A stretch of 64,000 nucleotides of DNA from Haloarcula rubripromontorii (GTDB taxonomy: Archaea; Halobacteriota; Halobacteria; Halobacteriales; Haloarculaceae), in assembly GCF_001280425.1 (NCBI RefSeq), contig NZ_LIUF01000001.1, forward strand, positions 186,001 through 250,000. The letters are read 5' to 3'. A program made the translations under genes and the position numbers. The notes under the pieces are model-generated. The model was not told where the DNA came from, made no database searches, and saw only the letters and a program-made list of their open reading frames with translations. Below are positions 58,911-64,000 of the stretch, piece after piece. Each line of letters starts with the position of its first letter. The stretch's first letter is position 1.

Positions 58911-61900
58911 TTACTCAGCGCCCCACTCGCGCTGGGTCTTTGGCCGCTCGTCAATGGCCTGCACAGCGAGTGGCTGGTCGGCGGAGTTGATCGCTTCAAG
59001 CGCCGCCTCGGCGCTCTCGTGGGTCGAGAAGTACGTCACCGTCTCCTCGACACAGGCTTCCAGCACGTCGCGGTTGCGGGAGAGGACGAGGTCGACCTCA
59101 CCGCTCTGGATGGCGTCGATGATGGCGTCGGTATCCTCGTAGTCGTCGAAGTCCTGCACGTCGAAGTGCTCCTCGAAGCCGAGAATCGGCAGGTCGACGA
59201 TGGCTGTCCCCTCAAGCGGGATTGCCTTACCCACGGCCATCTGGGCCTTCTGGTAGGCCTTGCCGAATGAGCCAGCCGTGCCCATGACCTCGCCGGTGGA
59301 TTTCATCTCCGGACCGAGGCGCGGGTCCGAACCCGGCAGGCGGTCGAACGGCAGGACGACCTCCTTGACAGAGACCTGCTCGGGAATCTGCTCCTCTACG
59401 TCGAGGTCGGACAGCGACGCGCCGGACATCACCTTCGCGGCGATTTTGGCTATCGGGACGCCGGCGGTCTTGGAGATGAACGGGACGGTCCGGGACGAGC
59501 GCGGGTTCGCTTCGAGGACGAACACCTCGCCGTCACGCACCGCCAGCTGGACGTTCAACAGGCCGACCGTGTCGAGCGCGTCGGCAATGTCCTCGACGAC
59601 CTCGCGGATACGGGGCATCACGTCCTTGATTTCCTGGGAGCGGGGCGGAATCATACAGGCGGAGTCGCCCGAGTGGATGCCCGCCGTCTCGACGTGTTCC
59701 ATCACGCCGCCGATGAGGACATCGTCCTCGTCGGCCACGGCGTCGACGTCCAGTTCGACGGCGTCGGCGAGGAACTCGTCGACGAGAATCGGCTTGTCCG
59801 GGCTGACGCGGACAGCCTCTTCGATGTACGTTTCGAGGTCCTCGTCGTTGTACACCACGTCCATCGCGCGGCCGCCGAGCACGTAGCTCGGGCGCACGAG
59901 GACGGGATAGCCGATGTCGTGGGCCAGGTCCAGCGCCTCCTCCTTCGAGGTCGCGGAGCCACCCTCGGCCTGAGAGATGCCGAGTTCGGCCATCAGCTTG
60001 TTGAAGCGGTCGCGGTCCTCGGCGAGGTCCATCGCGTCGACGGACGTGCCCATGATCTCACAGTCGAGGTCGCGGCGCTTGAGCTCCTGTTCGAGCGGGT
60101 GGCCGATGTCGACGGAGGTCTGGCCGCCGAACTGGACCATCACGCCGTCGGCGTTGGTCGCCTCGATGACGTCGGCGACCTCCTCGGCGGTGACCGGCTC
60201 GAAGAACAGGCCGTCGGAGGTGTCGTAGTCGGTCGACACCGTCTCGGGGTTGTTGTTGACGACGTGGGCGTCGATACCCAGTTCCTCCAGCGCGCGGACG
60301 GCGTGAACCGAGCAGTAGTCGAACTCCACGCCCTGCCCGATGCGGATGGGGCCGCCGCCGACGACCACGACGCTCTCAAGGTCGGGGTCGATCTGGAGTT
60401 CGTTGCGGTCGATACCCGACAGCGGGTCCCGCGTCGAGTAGTAGTACGGCGTCGTCGCCTCGAACTCGCCGGCACAGGTGTCGACGAGCTTGAAGTCGCG
60501 GTCGGTGGTGTCGGTCTCAACAGTGTCGACAGTCACACCGGACCCGTCTGTTGCCGCTTCGACCTCCGGCTCGTCGCCGCCGTCCTCGTCCAGATCAGCC
60601 GGGAGCCAGGAGACGTGTGTGTCGTTGAACTCGCCGCCGGCCAGCGCGGTAATCTCCTGGTCGGTGAAGCCGGCCTGTGCGGCCGTCTCGTAGTCGCCAT
60701 CGCGGGCGGCCGCGGCGGCGTCGGCGACCTCCTTGAACCGCTCGACGTACCACTCCTTGATGTCGGTGATGTCGACAACCTCGTCGACGGTGTAGCCGCG
60801 GCAGAACGCCTCGAACATCGCGTAGGGGCGGTCCGGCGTCGGCTTTTCGAGGTACTCCGTCTCCAGTTCCGCGTCGTCGATTTCGTCGAAGTCGGCGGCC
60901 GGGTTGTACTCCGAGGACCGGAGCGCCTTCAGCAGGCTCTCGGGGAAGGTCCGCCCGATGGACATCGCCTCGCCGGTCGATTTCATCGCCGTCGAGAGCT
61001 CGAACTCGGTGTCCTGGAACTTGTCGATGGGCCACCGCGGGACCTTCGTCACGACGTAGTCGATAGCCGGCTCGAAGGCGGCGGTCGTCTCGCCGGTGAT
61101 TTCGTTCTCGATTTCGTGGAGGCGCTTGCCGAGCGCGACCTTCGCGGTGACACGGGCGATGGGGTAGCCGGTCGCCTTCGAGGCCAGCGCCGAGGACCGG
61201 GAGACGCGCGGGTTCACTTCGACCACGCGGTACTCGCCGCCCGGCGTGCCGTCGTCGTGCCAGGCGAACTGGATGTTACAGCCGCCCTGGATGCCGAGGT
61301 CGCGGATGACCTTCAGCGCGGAGTCGCGCATCTCCTGGTGGCCCTCGTCGGGGATGACCTGCGAGGGCGTGACGACGGTGGACTCCCCGGTGTGGATGCC
61401 CATCGGGTCGATGTTCTCCATGTTGCAGATGATGATACACGAGTCGTCGGCGTCGCGCATCACCTCGTATTCGAGTTCGACCCAGCCGGAGATTGACTCT
61501 GTGATGAGGACCTCGTTGTTGCGCGAGAGGCGCAGACCCTTCCGGACGCGTTCGATGAGTTCGTCCATCTCGTCGACGACGCCGGAGCCGGAGCCACCCA
61601 GCGTGTACGTCGTGCGTGCGATGACCGGGAGCCCGCCGACCTCGTCGACGGCTGCTTCGACGCGGTCCACGAGCGATTCCTCGTCTAAGTCAGTGACCGA
61701 CTCGCCCTCGTCGAGCGTGATGGTCGTCGAACGCGGCACCGGTTCGCCGATGTCTTCCATCCGCTGTTTGAACAGGTCGCGGTCCTCCGTCGCGTAGATG
61801 GTGTCCAGTGGCGTCCCCATCACGTCCACGTCGTACTCGTCGAGGACACCTTCCTCAGCGAGTTCGGCCGTGACGTTCAGGCCGGTCTGGCCGCCAAGAC

Positions 61901-62162
61901 CGGCGATGACGCCGTCGGGGTCTTCCTTCCGGATAATCTCAGAAATCGCCTCGGTGTTGATGGGTTCGAGATACACCTTGTCCGCCATCTCCGGGTCAGT
62001 CATAATCGTCGCCGGGTTCGAGTTCACGAGCACGACGCGGGCACCCTCTTCTTGAAGGGCGCGACACGCCTGTGCGCCGGAGTAATCGAACTCGGCCGCC
62101 TGTCCGATCTTGATCGGGCCGCTGCCGATGAGCAGGATTGTACGGTCCTCGTCCGCTGTCAT
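58911..62162 (-). CDS. carB: Carbamoyl-phosphate synthase large subunit
   Basis: A 1083-residue synthase with two homologous ATP-grasp halves. The first opens ILLIGSGPIKIGQAAEFDYS, and the second is marked by VVVVGGGPIRIGQGVEFDYC and NPETVSTDYDTSDGLFFEP. It has the family's duplicated SRSSALASKATGYP / SSRTVPFISKTAGVP motifs and a C-terminal MGS-like allosteric domain (about 945-1083, ILGFEEHFDVQDF). It uses ammonia from CarA, bicarbonate and two ATP. An acidic insertion near residues 525-555 is a haloarchaeal feature. It converges towards carA rather than following it. Confidence 0.97.
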   Translation of the reverse strand: MTADEDRTILLIGSGPIKIGQAAEFDYSGAQACRALQEEGARVVLVNSNPATIMTDPEMADKVYLEPINTEAISEIIRKEDPDGVIAGLGGQTGLNVTAELAEEGVLDEYDVDVMGTPLDTIYATEDRDLFKQRMEDIGEPVPRSTTITLDEGESVTDLDEESLVDRVEAAVDEVGGLPVIARTTYTLGGSGSGVVDEMDELIERVRKGLRLSRNNEVLITESISGWVELEYEVMRDADDSCIIICNMENIDPMGIHTGESTVVTPSQVIPDEGHQEMRDSALKVIRDLGIQGGCNIQFAWHDDGTPGGEYRVVEVNPRVSRSSALASKATGYPIARVTAKVALGKRLHEIENEITGETTAAFEPAIDYVVTKVPRWPIDKFQDTEFELSTAMKSTGEAMSIGRTFPESLLKALRSSEYNPAADFDEIDDAELETEYLEKPTPDRPYAMFEAFCRGYTVDEVVDITDIKEWYVERFKEVADAAAAARDGDYETAAQAGFTDQEITALAGGEFNDTHVSWLPADLDEDGGDEPEVEAATDGSGVTVDTVETDTTDRDFKLVDTCAGEFEATTPYYYSTRDPLSGIDRNELQIDPDLESVVVVGGGPIRIGQGVEFDYCSVHAVRALEELGIDAHVVNNNPETVSTDYDTSDGLFFEPVTAEEVADVIEATNADGVMVQFGGQTSVDIGHPLEQELKRRDLDCEIMGTSVDAMDLAEDRDRFNKLMAELGISQAEGGSATSKEEALDLAHDIGYPVLVRPSYVLGGRAMDVVYNDEDLETYIEEAVRVSPDKPILVDEFLADAVELDVDAVADEDDVLIGGVMEHVETAGIHSGDSACMIPPRSQEIKDVMPRIREVVEDIADALDTVGLLNVQLAVRDGEVFVLEANPRSSRTVPFISKTAGVPIAKIAAKVMSGASLSDLDVEEQIPEQVSVKEVVLPFDRLPGSDPRLGPEMKSTGEVMGTAGSFGKAYQKAQMAVGKAIPLEGTAIVDLPILGFEEHFDVQDFDDYEDTDAIIDAIQSGEVDLVLSRNRDVLEACVEETVTYFSTHESAEAALEAINSADQPLAVQAIDERPKTQREWGAE

Positions 62163-62318
62163 TGTACGAGCGGAGTCTACACATCGTAATAAGCCCGGCG
62201 AAACAATGCGAAGCTCGAAGTCTAATTTCGAATATCGTAATGCCTGCCCGTCACATAGGAGACGCTGTTAGAGAGAAGCACCAGGAGAGGATTCGGGCGG
62301 TAGCGATGCTGAACCCGG

Positions 62319-62549
62319 TCAGCTGTCGCGGTCGGGAACACGATACCGATAGGGCTGGCCCTGAATGACCTCGACCTCGCCGGACTGGGCACGACGGCCA
62401 AGGACTGTCGCAACGCGGTGAGCGCTCCCGAAGGCTTCGTCGTGTTCTTCGAGCAGGTCACAGATCTCTCGGGCCGTCAGGGTGCCGTCGGTGTCGGCTT
62501 CTTCGAGTACTGTCAGGATGCGCTCGAACTCCCCCTCACGCATAGCCAT
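62319..62549 (-). CDS. Small winged-helix protein
   Basis: A 76-residue protein almost entirely made of one winged helix: EFERILTVLEEADTDGTLTA, REICDLLEEHDEAFGSAHRV and ATVLGRRAQSGEVEVIQGQP, ending in a wing YRYRVPDRDS. It would bind DNA as a dimer; the target is unknown. MAMREG at 62549 is chosen because a TATA element (TTATATGG) sits 28 bases upstream, and an ATG at 62543 is the alternative. It is a typical orphan haloarchaeal HTH. Confidence 0.72.
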   Translation of the reverse strand: MAMREGEFERILTVLEEADTDGTLTAREICDLLEEHDEAFGSAHRVATVLGRRAQSGEVEVIQGQPYRYRVPDRDS

Positions 62550-62572
62550 ACACAGTTACAACACCGCAACAA

Positions 62573-62581
62573 CCATATAAC
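62573..62581 (-). promoter_or_regulatory. TATA box of the small winged-helix gene
   Basis: The minus strand reads GTTATATGG, centred 28 bases before the ATG at 62549. Confidence 0.55.
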
Positions 62582-62618
62582 ACCGTCAGACAACAGTCAG
62601 ACGGCGGATTTCGGGAAA

Positions 62619-63398
62619 TCAGCCGACGGCGTCGCGTCGGTGGCTGTCGGACAGTACAGGGTCGTTGTCTGTCGCGTTCCCCCAGCGCTTTCGGACCCAC
62701 GTCGGTCTGGAGACGGCGGTCTCGCCGATTGCAGAGTACCGGATCTCGTAACTGACCCGAGCCTTTCTGGAACGATCCCAGTACGAGACAGTGAACGACT
62801 GGACGAGTCCATCCGGCCGGACAGTCGCCTGCACGCTGTAATTGTCGGCCGGTTCGAACGCCGCAGGGGGCTCCGTAGCCGTGAGTATCACGGGACAGGT
62901 GTCACAGCCGTCCCTCGGCCGCTCGACGCTGACGTTCGTTGCGAGGTATGCTTCGATGAGTCGAGTGGGATCAGGGTCGAGTACCTCGCTGACCGGGGTT
63001 GGCCGCCTCGTTGCGCTCCATGCCCCCTGTGCGCGTTCGTCGTGGACATAGCGCCGATTCCGGTTATTGTACACTCGCTTGGTGTAATTTTTGTTGATGA
63101 TTTCGGTCCGGTACTGGTAGCGGTACCGGTCCTCGACGACGAAACTGACGATTTGGGTCCCCCATTCGAGCGAGAGCCGCATCCCCAGCACGTACGAGCG
63201 GTTCCGTGTCGCGCGCCGGTGGCCCGCCGCGAGTCGCCTAGCGTCGACAGCGCTCTCGGTCACAGCGGGGACGGCCCGGTCGTCCTGTGACTGCTCTGGG
63301 ACCGGGACCGGGGTCACCGTCTGTCGTTCCGCCCCGCCGAAGGCTCCACAGCCCGCGAAAAGCACGAGTACGAGCAGGACCGCGAGCCGACCTGCCAT
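62619..63398 (-). CDS. Haloarchaeal lipoprotein (DUF7537-like)
   Basis: A 259-residue exported lipoprotein. The signal peptide MAGRLAVLLVLVLFAGCGAF has lipobox FAGC. The mature region has a PVPVPEQSQ linker, DARRLAAGHRRATRNRSYVL and a beta-rich body with NxT/NxS sequons. It also holds the pair CDTC, which may be a disulfide. The layout parallels the lipoprotein at 11276-12070, and both seem to be members of one family with low sequence identity. Function is unknown. Confidence 0.75.
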   Translation of the reverse strand: MAGRLAVLLVLVLFAGCGAFGGAERQTVTPVPVPEQSQDDRAVPAVTESAVDARRLAAGHRRATRNRSYVLGMRLSLEWGTQIVSFVVEDRYRYQYRTEIINKNYTKRVYNNRNRRYVHDERAQGAWSATRRPTPVSEVLDPDPTRLIEAYLATNVSVERPRDGCDTCPVILTATEPPAAFEPADNYSVQATVRPDGLVQSFTVSYWDRSRKARVSYEIRYSAIGETAVSRPTWVRKRWGNATDNDPVLSDSHRRDAVG

Positions 63399-63447
63399 AC
63401 GTGGGTGTGTGAGCGCACCACACTAAGTACTCAGGTCGGAGTCTGTT

Positions 63448-63981
63448 TCAGATAGCGGTGTCCGACCGGCCGTCGAAGTCACGCTCGTCGCGGTACTGCT
63501 CGACGAACGCGTCGACGTCGAACTGGAGCATCTGCTCCTCGAACTCCGCCATCACGTCGTCGTCCTCCGCGTGGCTGATCGCGTGTTCCATCAGTTCCAC
63601 GAGCAGCTCGACGACGATTTCGTGCAGGCGACGGGAGTCGAAGTCGCTTACCCACGCCAGCGAGAACCCGACCGACCCGTCTTCGCTGGTGTCGGCGGCG
63701 ACGACCTTTTCGGGGAACTCCTCCATCACGACACCCATCAGGTGAACGGTGGTGAACTCGTCGTAGTCGTCGTTGGTCTCGATGGTTGCGTGTAGCACCT
63801 CGGTGAGAAACTCCGGCACGAACCGGGCCAGCGGGTGGGGGTCGAGGACGACAGCATGCGTGTTTCCGCAGTCACACGCGAACTCCCGCATGCCCAGATG
63901 GAGGTCATGCGTGTCGACAAGCTCGCCACAGGCCAGTTCGAGTTCGGACTCGCGCCCGCCGGGCACGCGCGGTTCAGCCAT
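63448..63981 (-). CDS. Haloarchaeal DUF5815-like protein
   Basis: A 177-residue cytoplasmic, very acidic protein. ELELACGELVDTHDLHLGMRE, then FACDCGNTHAVVLDPHPLARF with a CxC pair, and the helical middle TEVLHATIETNDDYDEFTTV suggest a zinc-associated fold. The C-terminal half contains paired Glu/Asp-rich helices (ELLVELMEHAISHAEDDDVM). It matches haloarchaeal DUF5815-type proteins of unknown function. Its MAEPRVPGGRE start is at 63981; only 19 bases remain before the window edge. Confidence 0.7.
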   Translation of the reverse strand: MAEPRVPGGRESELELACGELVDTHDLHLGMREFACDCGNTHAVVLDPHPLARFVPEFLTEVLHATIETNDDYDEFTTVHLMGVVMEEFPEKVVAADTSEDGSVGFSLAWVSDFDSRRLHEIVVELLVELMEHAISHAEDDDVMAEFEEQMLQFDVDAFVEQYRDERDFDGRSDTAI

Positions 63982-64000
63982 TACCTGAGATTGGTCGTTC

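Noticed and set aside
59673-61496. 607-residue open frame on the plus strand
   Set aside because: It is the antisense shadow of carB: high-GC DNA with G/C third positions leaves long open frames on the opposite strand, and the translation has no family signature.

Overview
The window is chromosomal DNA from a halophilic archaeon of the class Halobacteria, most likely Haloarcula or a close relative (genus is inference). The supporting signs are very acidic predicted proteins, G/C-dominated third codon positions, many leaderless genes with a TATA box about 26-30 bases before the start codon, and families typical of haloarchaea (DUF63, DUF4013, HalX, NurA/HerA, class I HMG-CoA reductase, PGF-CTERM anchors, small zinc-ribbon proteins, two-gene HTH/DUF7521 units). 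I see no insertion sequence, integrase, phage gene, rRNA, tRNA or CRISPR array. It looks like core chromosome, densely packed, with many tail-to-tail gene pairs whose stop codons touch or interlock.

Layout. 1-6.7 kb: truncated nucleoside phosphorylase, small membrane proteins, a wHTH regulator, DUF63, deoC, a tRNA methylthiotransferase, DoxX, a CDF metal exporter and a HIT hydrolase. 6.9-13.4 kb: a 65-residue zinc protein, a tandem hairpin repeat, map, isoaspartyl peptidase, icd, small membrane proteins, a lipoprotein, a cupin and a zinc-ribbon/wHTH protein. 13.4-16.2 kb: hmgA (isoprenoid lipid synthesis) and an amidohydrolase. 16.3-20.0 kb: a six-unit, exactly 30-base repeat followed by the nadA-nadB-nadC operon for de novo NAD synthesis. 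20-28.6 kb: a flavin-binding protein, kptA, gpmI, nurA, an HTH/membrane pair, an EEP nuclease/phosphatase and herA. 28.6-34.7 kb: two UspA proteins, DUF4013, a KaiC-like ATPase divergent from NAD kinase, a membrane PAS-like protein divergent from a HalX response regulator, and a TetR regulator. 34.9-40.9 kb: a secreted repeat protein plus RND exporter operon with TetR-type operators in front, then a flavoprotein disulfide reductase. 40.9-53.5 kb: two histidine kinases, a folate enzyme, the btuF/btuCD cobalamin uptake locus, an Hrq1/MrfA-type helicase, an AI-2E-type permease, MscS and an Lrp regulator. 53.6-64 kb: carA, a hairpin-repeat spacer, a PH-like protein, a 1006-residue hybrid kinase, carB, a small wHTH, a lipoprotein and a DUF5815-type protein.

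Functional themes are NAD(P) metabolism (nadABC, nadK and NAD-consuming kptA), DNA end processing (nurA, herA and the DUF1998 helicase), sensing (three histidine kinases and a HalX regulator) and pyrimidine/arginine precursor synthesis (carA and carB, unusually separated and convergent). The most unusual observation is the 30-base phased repeat before nadA. Other points worth checking are a hybrid kinase with Glu in place of its phospho-acceptor Asp, paired palindromes in front of the TetR/RND locus, and structured repeats in two intergenic spacers.
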